Assembly: GCA_002424625.1 (NCBI GenBank)
Contig: DIKR01000066.1
Span: forward strand, 26,649-80,167
Source of the DNA: Desulfuromonadaceae bacterium UBA5613
GTDB taxonomy: Bacteria > Desulfobacterota > Desulfuromonadia > Desulfuromonadales > UBA2197
Direction of reading: 5' to 3'
Length of the DNA stretch: 53,519 nucleotides
A model generated the notes under the pieces. It saw nothing but the letters and a program-made list of their open reading frames with translations. It was not told the origin of the DNA and ran no database searches. The first letter of the stretch is position 1. Each line of letters opens with the position of its first letter. This document shows, one piece after another, positions 34,452 to 42,863 of the stretch. The position numbers were made by a program, and so were the translations under genes.

Positions 34452-34491
34452 AACGCAAAAAGGCCGTCCCTCTGGACGGCCTTTTTGCGTT
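34452..34491. terminator. Bidirectional terminator between dgt and yhbY
   Basis: An 18-base perfect stem (AACGCAAAAAGGCCGTCC at 34452-34469, complement 34474-34491) with a four-base loop. T5 runs within both arms serve either strand. Confidence 0.85.
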
Positions 34492-34510
34492 CTCCTTAGA
34501 AAGAAACGAT

Positions 34511-34810
34511 TTATGGCAGAATGATCTTCTTTTCTTCCGCCTCACGATACAGAAGGAAGGTCTTGCCAAGGATTTGGGCGATTTGCGCGCCACTCTTCTC
34601 TGCGAGTTGAGCAGCGACCTCGCGGCGGTCGAGTTCGCACCCTTCCTGCAGTCTGACCTTGATCAGTTCATGGACTTTAAGTGCCTCGTCAGTGCTGCGC
34701 AGAACGGCGTCGCTAAGTTCGCCGCGACCGATCATGACGATGGGGTTGAGATGATGTCCGAGCCCGCGCAAAAAACGGGCCTGTTTGCCAGTGAGAGCTT
34801 TAGTTACCAT
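34511..34810 (-). CDS. yhbY: YhbY/CRS1-type RNA-binding protein
   Basis: A 99-residue protein of the CRM domain family, associated with ribosome assembly. LTGKQARFLRGLGHHLNP and the GxxG-like IGRGEL segment are seen, and the C-terminal KTFLLYRE is typical. Met at 34810 is preferred for its AAGGA site and family length; Met at 34837 would overlap bioA. It is the last gene of the biotin operon, an unrelated passenger. Confidence 0.9.
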   Translation of the reverse strand: MVTKALTGKQARFLRGLGHHLNPIVMIGRGELSDAVLRSTDEALKVHELIKVRLQEGCELDRREVAAQLAEKSGAQIAQILGKTFLLYREAEEKKIILP

Positions 34811-34838
34811 GGTCGTTGTCTTATCCTTGGGGAGCATT

Positions 34839-36188
34839 TTATGGGTTGGTGACTGCAAGGAGCGCATCATAGGCGATTTCCAGCAACAAATCCAGCTCTT
34901 CTGCTTTGATCGTCAAGGGCGGCATAAAGTAGATAACATTCCCCAGCGGCCGTAACAGCGCGCCGCGTTGCAATGCCTGTTGGTAAACCTGATAGCCGCG
35001 CCGTTCCTGCCAGGGATATCCGCTCTTCGTCACCTTGTCCTGCACCAGTTCAATCGCCGCCACCATGCCGCAGCGACGGAATTCACCGACGTGTTCTAGT
35101 TCACTAAAGCGTGGAGCGGCGATGTCGAAGCGGTCCATCTTTGCCGGCAGCTGTGCCAGGATCTCTTCTTCGGCAAAGATCTTCTGTACTTCCACTGCCA
35201 AAGCGCAGGCCAACACATTACCGGTGTAGGAATGAGAATGGAGAAAGGCCTTCATCGTCGGGTAGTCGTCGTAGAAGGCCTGATAGATCTCCTCGGTGCT
35301 TAAAACCACTGAAAGGGGGAGGTAGCCGCCGCTGATCCCTTTGGAGAGACAAAGGAGATCAGGGCCGATACCGGCATGTTCGTTGGCAAACATCTTGCCG
35401 GTGCGGCCGAAACCGACGGCGATCTCATCAGCGATATAGTGGATCGATAACCGGTCGCAGAGGACTCGCAACTTTTGCAAGTAGCGGGGCGGGTAGATCC
35501 GCATCCCGGCAGCGGCCTGAATCAGCGGTTCGACGATGATTGCGGCGATCTCTTCGTGCTGCGCTTCCGCAATCTGTTCCAGGGCAACAAAACATTCAGC
35601 GTCGCAACTGTCGCGTTGCAAGCCGTAGGGGCAGCGAAAGCAGTCCGGACCCGCCGCTTGCAAAGTGTCGAGGAGGAGTGGTCGGTAGATGTCACGGTAG
35701 AGTTCACAGCCGCCGATAGCCAAGGCGCCAAGAGTTTCGCCGTGGTAAGCCTCACTCAGGGACAGAAAACGTCTCTTGCGGGGCTTGTCGCTTTGCTGCC
35801 AGTACTGAAAGGACATCTTCAACGCCGCTTCGATGGCGGAAGAGCCGTTGTCGGCAAAGAAGACGCGGGAAAGGTTCCCCGGCGCCAGGGCACAAAGGCG
35901 TTCAGCAAGTTCCACCGCCGGTTGGTGGGTAAAGCCGGCAAAGATGTGGTGACTGATTTTGGTGGACTGTTCACAAAGCGCACGATTCAGGCGCGGATGG
36001 TTGTGACCGAAGAGGTTGACCCACCACGAGGAGACACCATCCAGGTAACGTTTGCCGTCAACATCGATCAGCCAGGAACCTTCACCGCGGGCAATGGGGA
36101 TCGGCGGCAGGAGTTCGTGATCTTTCTCCTGAGTACATGGGTGCCAGACATGGGCGCGATCGAGACGGAGGAGTTCGCCTTTGGTCAT
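34839..36188 (-). CDS. bioA: Adenosylmethionine-8-amino-7-oxononanoate aminotransferase
   Basis: A 449-residue PLP enzyme using S-adenosylmethionine as amino donor to make 7,8-diaminopelargonate in biotin synthesis. The substrate-site SSWWVNLFGHNHP, phosphate-binding DNGSSAIEAALK, the Asp of YIADEIAVGFGRTG, and the PLP lysine in LSKGISGG near residue 281 are present. The start follows the bioD stop directly (TAAATG). Confidence 0.96.
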   Translation of the reverse strand: MTKGELLRLDRAHVWHPCTQEKDHELLPPIPIARGEGSWLIDVDGKRYLDGVSSWWVNLFGHNHPRLNRALCEQSTKISHHIFAGFTHQPAVELAERLCALAPGNLSRVFFADNGSSAIEAALKMSFQYWQQSDKPRKRRFLSLSEAYHGETLGALAIGGCELYRDIYRPLLLDTLQAAGPDCFRCPYGLQRDSCDAECFVALEQIAEAQHEEIAAIIVEPLIQAAAGMRIYPPRYLQKLRVLCDRLSIHYIADEIAVGFGRTGKMFANEHAGIGPDLLCLSKGISGGYLPLSVVLSTEEIYQAFYDDYPTMKAFLHSHSYTGNVLACALAVEVQKIFAEEEILAQLPAKMDRFDIAAPRFSELEHVGEFRRCGMVAAIELVQDKVTKSGYPWQERRGYQVYQQALQRGALLRPLGNVIYFMPPLTIKAEELDLLLEIAYDALLAVTNP

Positions 36189-36917
36189 TTAGACTCCGAG
36201 AGCCGCGACCAGCCAGGGGAGGGAAGGCAAAGTTTTGAGGGCGGCGCTGAGGGTGAGGACCTTGTCCTGATCAGTACCATCTACCTCCGCCAGGACGCCG
36301 AGGATATCGGCCGAGGCGAGGGAGGAGAGGGTGTGCGGCGCTGTTTCTGCGGCTTCGTCCGGCTGCGCCGGCATACGGTTGATGATGTAACCGGCCACTG
36401 GAATCCCCATTTGCTGGGCGGCAAAGATGGTCAGGAGGGTCTGGTTGAGAGTGCCGAGTCGGGCGGTGGTCACGACCAGGAGCGGCAATCCGATCTCTTT
36501 GGCGAGATCTGCCATCAGCAACCCGCCGGACAGGGGGGTCATCAGCCCGCCGGCGCCTTCGATGATAAGAAAATCATGGCGCTGGCCCAGGATGTGGGCC
36601 GTCGTGACCAGTCGGGCAAAGTCGATGAAACAATTTTCCTTCTCAGCCGCTTGCGCCGGTGCCAGGGGAGCACGTAAACGGTAAGGGGAAATCTCTTCTA
36701 CAGAGTCCTGGCTGCTGGCGGCCCATTGCAGCAGACTCCCATCGTCGCCAAGGCCTGCCGGGTCGCTGACCCCACTTTCGGCTGGCTTCATCACGCCGAC
36801 ATTGAGACCGCGTTCTGTTAAAAAATGGGCCAGTGCTGCACTGACCATGGTCTTGCCGACGCCGGTGTCGGTGCCGGTGACAAAGATCCCTTTAAAGGGC
36901 AGGTTAACGGCAGACAT
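36189..36917 (-). CDS. bioD: Dethiobiotin synthetase
   Basis: A 242-residue ATP-dependent carboxylase closing the ureido ring of dethiobiotin. The P-loop GTDTGVGKT is at 15-23, KPAESG carries the catalytic lysine, and EGAGGLMTPL the Mg2+ acidic residue. It overlaps bioB by 14 bases and directly abuts bioA. Confidence 0.95.
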   Translation of the reverse strand: MSAVNLPFKGIFVTGTDTGVGKTMVSAALAHFLTERGLNVGVMKPAESGVSDPAGLGDDGSLLQWAASSQDSVEEISPYRLRAPLAPAQAAEKENCFIDFARLVTTAHILGQRHDFLIIEGAGGLMTPLSGGLLMADLAKEIGLPLLVVTTARLGTLNQTLLTIFAAQQMGIPVAGYIINRMPAQPDEAAETAPHTLSSLASADILGVLAEVDGTDQDKVLTLSAALKTLPSLPWLVAALGV

Positions 36918-37890
36918 TGACGCTTACCTCGGCATCGCGGAACATTTGCAGATCTGTTTCACGATCGCGACCAGTGGTGGTGAGGTAGTTACCGATCATG
37001 GTGCCGCTGGCGCCGGCCATGAAGATCCAGGACTGCAGATCGCGCAGGTTCGGTTCGCGACCACCGCAGACGCTGAGCCTTTTTGTCGGATGGACAATGC
37101 GGAAAAGGGCAATAATACGCAGGCAATCGAGAGGGGTGAGTTGCCGGAGATCGGCTAAAGGCGTCCCCGGAATCGGATTCAGAAAATTAAGGGGGATCGA
37201 GTCGACATCAAGCTCACGCAAGGTCAGACAGAGTTCAACGCGTTGTTCCAGTGATTCACCGAGACCAAAGATGCCGCCGCAACAGACTTTCATTCCAGCT
37301 GACTTGGCGACCCGTACGGTCTGCACATCTTCTTCGTAGTCGTGCGTTGTGCAGATTTGCGGGAAGAAGGAGCGCGCTGTTTCGAGATTGTGGTGATAGG
37401 TGACGCAGCCGGCGGCTGCCAGGGCGGCGGCATTGGCGGGGTCGAGGATGCCGAGGGACGCGGAAGGGTCGATGCTGGTGGTGGCGCGGATCTCGCGCAG
37501 GGAAGCAAGGATGCGCTCGAATTCTTCCCCGGCCTTGACCCGGGTGCCGCTGGTGACGATGCCGTAACAGTGTGACCCATCGTTGGCAGCCTGTTGCGCG
37601 CCGCTAACGATCTCTTCCTGTGACTTGAGCGCAAAGACCGGGGCTGTGCTGGCATGGTGGCTCGACTGAGCACAAAAAGCACAATTTTCGGCACAACGGC
37701 CGGATTTAGCATTGATGATCGAGCAGAGGTCGATGCTGTTGCCGAAAGACTCTTCGCGTAACGCCTGGGAAACCGCAAAGATGGCAGTCAATTCAGCTCC
37801 TTGCGCTTGTAAGATCTGCAGCGCTTCGTCAAGAGAAGGGGCGATCCGTTGTTTGGCCTTTTGGTAGAGGGTCGAAGGGAATGAAAACAT
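36904..37890 (-). CDS. bioB: Biotin synthase (radical SAM)
   Basis: A 328-residue radical-SAM enzyme inserting sulfur into dethiobiotin. The 4Fe-4S/SAM motif has Cys66, Cys70 and Cys73 (GRCAENCAFC). YHHNLET, the 2Fe-2S site region, and the Arg in the C-terminal SVCGGRE are also visible. It is the promoter-proximal gene of the biotin operon, behind a BirA box. bioF, bioC and bioH are not in the window. Confidence 0.97.
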   Translation of the reverse strand: MFSFPSTLYQKAKQRIAPSLDEALQILQAQGAELTAIFAVSQALREESFGNSIDLCSIINAKSGRCAENCAFCAQSSHHASTAPVFALKSQEEIVSGAQQAANDGSHCYGIVTSGTRVKAGEEFERILASLREIRATTSIDPSASLGILDPANAAALAAAGCVTYHHNLETARSFFPQICTTHDYEEDVQTVRVAKSAGMKVCCGGIFGLGESLEQRVELCLTLRELDVDSIPLNFLNPIPGTPLADLRQLTPLDCLRIIALFRIVHPTKRLSVCGGREPNLRDLQSWIFMAGASGTMIGNYLTTTGRDRETDLQMFRDAEVSVNVCR

Positions 37891-37927
37891 AAAAGCGTCC
37901 AGTCTTTTGGTTGAATTTATTCGTGAA

Positions 37928-37957
37928 ACATTACATGCAGTGAATTCCTGTTGTCAA
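37928..37957 (-). promoter_or_regulatory. Promoter of the biotin operon
   Basis: On the minus strand TTGACA (37957-37952) and TAATGT (37933-37928) are 18 bases apart. The -35 box lies within one arm of the BirA box. Confidence 0.65.
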
Positions 37958-37983
37958 CCACATTTGCTTTTGATGGTTTACAA
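37951..37983. promoter_or_regulatory. BirA operator (bio box)
   Basis: TTGTCAACC at 37951-37959 and GGTTTACAA at 37975-37983 with a 15-base spacer. This matches the known BirA half sites TTGTAAACC/GGTTTACAA with one mismatch. It covers the -35 box, so biotinyl-AMP-loaded BirA should block transcription. Confidence 0.85.
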
Positions 37984-38041
37984 TCAGGTTCCAGAATGAT
38001 GAGATTAAAATTTCAGCTATCGGTTGACTGCCGTTAAGTGG

Positions 38042-38058
38042 AATGATAAAACATCATT
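38042..38058. promoter_or_regulatory. Palindrome upstream of the HTH-cupin genes
   Basis: AATGAT-AAAAC-ATCATT at 38042-38058, 24 bases before the first regulator's start and just past a TTGACT (38024-38029). Placement fits an autoregulatory operator; a further AATGAT half lies at 37995-38000. Confidence 0.45.
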
Positions 38059-38082
38059 TTAAATTCTTGCATTGGTGGAACT

Positions 38083-38649
38083 ATGATCAAAAGTATTGTC
38101 GGGCAAAAGCTCAAGGCGATCCGCCTGAAGAATGACATGACGATTCAGGAGCTGGCAAAACGCGCCGCGGTTTCATCCAACATGATATCACGCATAGAGC
38201 GCGGTTTGACAACGCCCTCGGTGGAAATTCTCATGCGCCTTGCCTCTTCATTCGGCATGAGCATGAATTTTTTCGTCGAAGAAGCAGAAAAGGGATCGAC
38301 TCTCGTGCATACCCTGAACGGGCAAGGGGAACCGATCTTCTTTTTTGAGGACAAGCATCAGATTTTCAGTCTCACGCAAGGGATTCGCGATCCGGGATTT
38401 TCAGCATTTATCGATATCCTCGAAGAGGGATGTAATAGCGGGGAAGGGGGAATGGTCCATTCCGGCGAGGAGTTTGCTTATGTCCTCGAAGGATCGGTCG
38501 CATTTTTTGTCGATGAAGAAGAATACGTCGTCAATGTCGGTGATTCGATTGTCTTTAAAGCCTCTCGACCGCATCGTTGGAAAAATTTGAGTCCGGGTCG
38601 TGCCCAGGTTCTCTGGGTCGTCTCACCTGCCCCGTCGGTGTCGCGTTAA
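38083..38649 (+). CDS. XRE-family regulator with cupin domain (first copy)
   Basis: A 188-residue transcription factor. The helix-turn-helix (about 7-62) includes SSNMISRIERG as recognition helix region, and the C-terminal cupin (about 105-185) shows HSGEEFAYVLEG and PHRW, potential metal or ligand residues. Members of this architecture regulate polyamine, amino-acid or sulfur metabolism, but the ligand is not known here. A close paralogue follows 24 bases later. Confidence 0.88.
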   Translation: MIKSIVGQKLKAIRLKNDMTIQELAKRAAVSSNMISRIERGLTTPSVEILMRLASSFGMSMNFFVEEAEKGSTLVHTLNGQGEPIFFFEDKHQIFSLTQGIRDPGFSAFIDILEEGCNSGEGGMVHSGEEFAYVLEGSVAFFVDEEEYVVNVGDSIVFKASRPHRWKNLSPGRAQVLWVVSPAPSVSR

Positions 38650-38673
38650 ACTTTCTATGACTGGCTGACAAAT

Positions 38674-39243
38674 ATGAAACTTAAAAAGATTATCGGTAAA
38701 AAACTCAAAACTATCCGCTTGAAGCGTAATTTGACCATCCAGGTGCTGGCTGAGCGTTCCCGGGTTTCGTCAAACATGATTTCGCGCATTGAGAGAGGGT
38801 TGACAATCCCCTCTGTCGAGATTTTGATGAAGTTGGCGAGTGTCTTTGACAAAAGTATTAATTATTTCGTCGAGGAAGTTTCACACACTCATGAAATCGT
38901 CTATTCACGTCCGGGGCAAAGGGACACGACAATTTATGATGATCCTTCTCAAAACATGCGGACCGAGTCGTTTACTTCCGGACTGCGTGACCCGCAATTC
39001 ATGTCCTTTTTTTGCACAATCAAGGTGGGAGGGAGCAGCGGTGAAAAGAATATGTACCATCCAGGGGATGAATTGATATATATAGTCGATGGTCAGTTGT
39101 CGCTTATGATTGCGGGTGAAACGCATGAACTTTATGCGGGTGACAGCTTATCTTTCAAGTCACATCTCCCCCATCGTTGGCATAATTCAGGAAATTGTGA
39201 AACTAAAGTGATCTGGACTCTTTCGCCTTTTACAACAATTTAA
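38674..39243 (+). CDS. XRE-family regulator with cupin domain (second copy)
   Basis: A 189-residue paralogue of the preceding gene. The HTH parts are very similar (recognition segment SSNMISRIERGLT identical), while the cupin parts differ much more, though HPGDELIYIVDG and PHRWHN keep the metal-like pattern. The two probably bind similar DNA sites but sense different ligands, or form heterodimers. No strong ribosome site precedes it, suggesting coupling to the first copy. Confidence 0.88.
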   Translation: MKLKKIIGKKLKTIRLKRNLTIQVLAERSRVSSNMISRIERGLTIPSVEILMKLASVFDKSINYFVEEVSHTHEIVYSRPGQRDTTIYDDPSQNMRTESFTSGLRDPQFMSFFCTIKVGGSSGEKNMYHPGDELIYIVDGQLSLMIAGETHELYAGDSLSFKSHLPHRWHNSGNCETKVIWTLSPFTTI

Positions 39244-39261
39244 CGCAGGCAGGGATTAAAT

Positions 39262-40548
39262 ATGTCATTTTTATCGCGTTTGTTTGGCTCCCGGCACCCT
39301 CTGGATGAAATTCGCACAGCTTCACGTCAGGAGCGTTGGGCTGATGTTCTTAGTTTTGCATCGGTACTGGAGGATAATTCTTTGCCGGTCAGTGATCAAG
39401 CCGAGCTGCGTGAGCATGTCGATGGCGCGGCTGAAAATTTGTCTCGTATCAATTTTGAGGAAGGACTTGTTTCTCTGCGTGCCGACGATTTTCGTCGTGG
39501 TCTCGAACATCTTGATCTTGCCCGTCAGTTGGTTCGTTCCAGTGCGCTGCGGGAATTAATCGATGCTGAATTTTTACGTATCGGCGGTGGAAGTACTGTT
39601 TTTATAGATGATATGCCAGCACGGACAGCCCCTGTCAGTAAGGGTAGTTGTTCCTCATCCTGTTGCGGAACAGTTGCTGCAAATGCTGTAGCGCCGGCGG
39701 AGCTTTCAGGTGCTTTTGATGAGGAGACCCGTTTTGAACTGGTCCTCACTGCTTACCCTGTTGATCTGCGTCCTCGTTATCTGGAACTTTCAACGCTGAT
39801 GCGTCAAGCCATCCTTCTGGCGCATGAAGAGAGAGAGGATGAAGCGTTAGCTCTCTTTTCGAAAGTGCCGGCACATGAATATAACGATATATTTTATTAT
39901 GAATCAGGGACGCTCTTTGCACGCAGAAAACAATATCCCGAGGCTGTAAAGGCCTTGCAGCAGGCGCTAAGTTTGAATCCGACTTTTGTCCTTGCTGCAC
40001 TGATCCTGGTTGATCTCCATGTCGCAAACCAGAATTACGCTGCCGCAGGAAATTTGCTGTCACAAATGCTCAAAGTAAATTGCATGCCTGACTATTGCCA
40101 TGCGCGATTTGCGGTCATTTGTCAGGCGCAGGGGGATTCAGCCAAAGCCTTTGAACATGCCACTGAAGCTTTAAATCTTGGTCATAAAGACCCGGAACTT
40201 ATGGTCTTTGTTGCACGGACCCTGGAGGCTCAGGGGCGGATTGCTGAGGCCGAGAATGTCTTTAGTTCAATTCCGGTCGGGGGAGGATGTTCTGGCGGGG
40301 CTAATGTTGAGTTGGCAGATTTTTGGTTGAGGCACAAGAAAAACTTGCAGAAGTCTTTGGAAATGTTTAAAAATGCAGCCAAGGGAGATCCGACAAATCC
40401 GTTATGGGGTTATCATATTGCCCGGGTTTATTTGGCGCTGGGATGGAAAAAAGAGGCAAAGCAAATACTCCAGGCTTTTGTGGAAGCTGATTCGATAGAC
40501 GGATCATTACGTGAAAATGCCATCCAGCTACTCAAGAGCAGTACTTGA
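39262..40548 (+). CDS. TPR protein with cysteine-rich linker
   Basis: A 428-residue cytoplasmic protein I cannot name. Residues 1-112 form a helical domain with internal TPR-like repeats. A linker holds GSCSSSCCG with Cys130, Cys134 and Cys135. From about 170 to 425 there are several TPR-like repeats (for example AVKALQQALSLNP and AFEHATEALNLG), plus a glycine-rich GGGCSGG insert. No signal peptide is seen. It probably acts as a scaffold; the cysteines could bind a metal or be redox active. AGGGA precedes the start, and it is 19 bases after the second regulator. Confidence 0.75.
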   Translation: MSFLSRLFGSRHPLDEIRTASRQERWADVLSFASVLEDNSLPVSDQAELREHVDGAAENLSRINFEEGLVSLRADDFRRGLEHLDLARQLVRSSALRELIDAEFLRIGGGSTVFIDDMPARTAPVSKGSCSSSCCGTVAANAVAPAELSGAFDEETRFELVLTAYPVDLRPRYLELSTLMRQAILLAHEEREDEALALFSKVPAHEYNDIFYYESGTLFARRKQYPEAVKALQQALSLNPTFVLAALILVDLHVANQNYAAAGNLLSQMLKVNCMPDYCHARFAVICQAQGDSAKAFEHATEALNLGHKDPELMVFVARTLEAQGRIAEAENVFSSIPVGGGCSGGANVELADFWLRHKKNLQKSLEMFKNAAKGDPTNPLWGYHIARVYLALGWKKEAKQILQAFVEADSIDGSLRENAIQLLKSST

Positions 40549-40571
40549 TTTTTAGATTATTCACCTTTCTG

Positions 40572-40599
40572 TTGACAGTTTGACGCTTTACGCTATTCT
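40572..40599 (+). promoter_or_regulatory. ihfB promoter
   Basis: TTGACA at 40572-40577 and TATTCT at 40594-40599, 16 bases apart, 63 bases before the start codon. Confidence 0.6.
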
Positions 40600-40661
40600 T
40601 TTAAAAGTTTTAAATTTGTGTCGCTTGCGGCCGTCTAATTCTTGAGATAGGGGTGAAAAAG

Positions 40662-40955
40662 ATGAATAAATCAGAGTTAATCGAAGCGTTGGCCAAAGAA
40701 AAAGAATTAACCTATAAAAGATCAGAAGAGATCGTAAATACAATATTCTCTGCTCTGTCGAAAACATTGATTGACGGCGGAAGAATCGAAATTCGTGGTT
40801 TTGGTAGTTTTGTCGTTAAAGACTACAAGTCCTATCAGGGGCGTAATCCGAAGACGGGTGAATCGATTCACGTTGAGCCGAAGAAGCTCCCCTTCTTTAA
40901 AGTAGGAAAAGAATTACGCGACCGGGTCAACGGAGAACATCTCCAGGCGAGATAA
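40662..40955 (+). CDS. ihfB: Integration host factor beta-like protein
   Basis: A 97-residue HU/IHF-family DNA-bending protein. The segment GRIEIRGFGSF and the beta-arm with GRNPKTGE are diagnostic, and KLPFFKVGKELRDRVN resembles E. coli IhfB closely. The ATG at 40662 has AGGGG about 9 bases upstream; the GTG at 40653 overlaps that site. HU is the alternative, but the arm and C-terminus fit IHF beta better. Confidence 0.88.
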   Translation: MNKSELIEALAKEKELTYKRSEEIVNTIFSALSKTLIDGGRIEIRGFGSFVVKDYKSYQGRNPKTGESIHVEPKKLPFFKVGKELRDRVNGEHLQAR

Positions 40956-41008
40956 TTTTCGTGTCGATTCCGTGTCGATAGCAAAAGATAAACTTTCCAA
41001 ATTAAATT

Positions 41009-41040
41009 AAGGGATCGGCGAAAGTCGGTCCTTTTTATAT
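41009..41040 (+). terminator. Intrinsic terminator after ihfB
   Basis: A ten-pair stem with three G-U pairs, 41009-41018 against 41025-41034, loop CGAAAG, then T-rich. It lies about 55 bases past the ihfB stop. The remaining 41041-41162 shows no gene. Confidence 0.65.
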
Positions 41041-41162
41041 GGGGAGTGACTTTTGATTGCAGGATTGTTTTTCTTTGCTTAGAGTGCTATAACTTGCCGA
41101 AATACTGGGAGAAAAATAAGTGATTTTTTCATTTCTCTATAAAGATTGTGAAGTAACCGCCG

Positions 41163-42863
41163 GTGCTTGATTCCTTTCCTGTCCTCTCTCACGCCTCGTT
41201 TTTTACTTTTGTTGGCGGTTTGATCCTTTTCTTCTTCGGTTTGACGCGAACAACAGAAGGGATGCAAAACATTGCCGGTGGACGTTTGCGGGTTATTTTT
41301 GCCGGACTGATCAAAAATCGTCTGAAAAGTTGCCTCTTTGGTCTCACAATTACTTCGCTCACCCAATCTTCCGCGGCCACTGCCGTCTTGACTATCGGCT
41401 TTGTCAGTAATGGGATTATCTCCCTGGTTGATGGTATCGCTGTCGTCCTTGGTGCGAGCATCGGTGCAAGCCTTATTCTGCAGTTTATAGCTTTTAATCC
41501 CGGATGGATGCTCTTCCCCCTCCTCATTATCTCCGTTATTTTGCGTTTCTTTGCACGTCAGACCTACCTCCGTGATGCGGCCTCCGTCGTCTTTGGACTG
41601 TCGTTGTTGATGCTCGGATTGGCGATGATGACTTCATCTTTTGAGCCGTTGCGGGACAATTCCGCCTTTGTTGAGCTCATCAGTGTTCTGCAGAATCATC
41701 TCTGGCTAAGCGTTGTCTGTAGTGCTCTTTTGGCGGCCCTTGTGCAGAACTCTACAGCCGTCATTGCCTTGATCATTGCTTTAGGCGCCAGTGGCCATCT
41801 TCACCTTGCCTCCGGGGTTGCACTGATCCTTGGCGCCAATATTGGCTCTTGCGCACCAACAATCATTGCCGCTATTCACGGGTCTCTCGCTGCTCGCCGT
41901 GTTGCGGCTGCGCAATTTCTGATTGTCGTTGTTGCGTCAGGTTTTATTGCTCTTCTCTTTCCTTATTTTCTCGGGATTATCTCTTTTGTTTCCCCCGGTG
42001 ATGCGAATTTTGTCGTGACGACCTTTGAACAATCCCAGTGGTACCAAGCATCACCGGGACAAAAACCTTTTATTACCCGTCACCTTGCGAATGCCAATAC
42101 CTTTTTTGCCCTTTTTGCTGCCCTCGTTTTTCTTCCGTTTCTTCAGCAGATTACGCGACTGACGACATACTTTATTCGCGGGAGAGAGACAGTCAACGAG
42201 TACGGGCTGCAATTTATCGATTACCGGGTACTAAATACTCCACCGATCGCCTTGTCACAGGCGCGCTCGGAATTGCGGCGCATGGCACAAACGGCTCAGG
42301 CTGCACTCCATGAAACCAGGCTATATCTCGACGATCAAAAGGTTGAGAGGTTGCACAAACTGACGCGCTATGAAAATCTCCTCGATCTTCTCCAGAAGGA
42401 ATTGACCAGTTTTCTTGTTGAGTTGTCCCATCGTTTCTCCTCCTACACTTCTGCGCGCGAAGTGGCCCTAATGATGCACATGGTTGCCGATTTTGAGCGG
42501 ATCGGTGACCACTGTCAGTCCCTGGTTCGTCTGTCGCTGCGTAAGCAGGAATGGCAGGTGGTTTTTTCCAAAAAGGCCCGGCGTGAGTTAAACGATCTCA
42601 CCGTTGCGACTGTTTCTTTTGTCGATTATATTGTCGACTCCATGGACAGTGCTGCCGATGATCTTTTAGCCGAAGCGCAACTCCGAGAGAATTTTATCGA
42701 CCGCAGCGAAGAACAGATGCGCAATGACCATCTGCAGCGCCTGACAACTGGTGAGTGCGCAGTTCGTCCCGGTCTTATCTTTATCGACATGGTTCAGGCC
42801 TTTGAGAAAATTTCCGATCATGCTTTCAGCGTTGCCAAGTGTCTCAGCGGTGACAAAAAGTGA
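41163..42863 (+). CDS. Na+/phosphate cotransporter with PhoU domain
   Basis: A 566-residue inner-membrane protein of the NptA/YjbB family. The two inverted Na-Pi repeats have TQSSAAT (residues 67-73) and VQNSTAV (194-200), the substrate-binding QSS-type motifs. About eight membrane segments run to residue 345. The cytoplasmic C-terminal ~200 residues form a PhoU-like helical domain (MMHMVADFERIGDHCQ). It moves phosphate, possibly outward in the YjbB manner. The GTG start lacks a strong ribosome site. The stop overlaps ppx. Confidence 0.88.
   Translation: MLDSFPVLSHASFFTFVGGLILFFFGLTRTTEGMQNIAGGRLRVIFAGLIKNRLKSCLFGLTITSLTQSSAATAVLTIGFVSNGIISLVDGIAVVLGASIGASLILQFIAFNPGWMLFPLLIISVILRFFARQTYLRDAASVVFGLSLLMLGLAMMTSSFEPLRDNSAFVELISVLQNHLWLSVVCSALLAALVQNSTAVIALIIALGASGHLHLASGVALILGANIGSCAPTIIAAIHGSLAARRVAAAQFLIVVVASGFIALLFPYFLGIISFVSPGDANFVVTTFEQSQWYQASPGQKPFITRHLANANTFFALFAALVFLPFLQQITRLTTYFIRGRETVNEYGLQFIDYRVLNTPPIALSQARSELRRMAQTAQAALHETRLYLDDQKVERLHKLTRYENLLDLLQKELTSFLVELSHRFSSYTSAREVALMMHMVADFERIGDHCQSLVRLSLRKQEWQVVFSKKARRELNDLTVATVSFVDYIVDSMDSAADDLLAEAQLRENFIDRSEEQMRNDHLQRLTTGECAVRPGLIFIDMVQAFEKISDHAFSVAKCLSGDKK

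Noticed and set aside
35475..36677. Plus-strand frame of 400 codons opposite bioA and bioD
   Set aside because: It spans two convincing minus-strand genes and their junction, so it cannot be the real coding strand.
40969..40980. Direct repeat of GTGTCGAT after ihfB
   Set aside because: Two short imperfect copies only; no larger repeat structure and no link to a known site.
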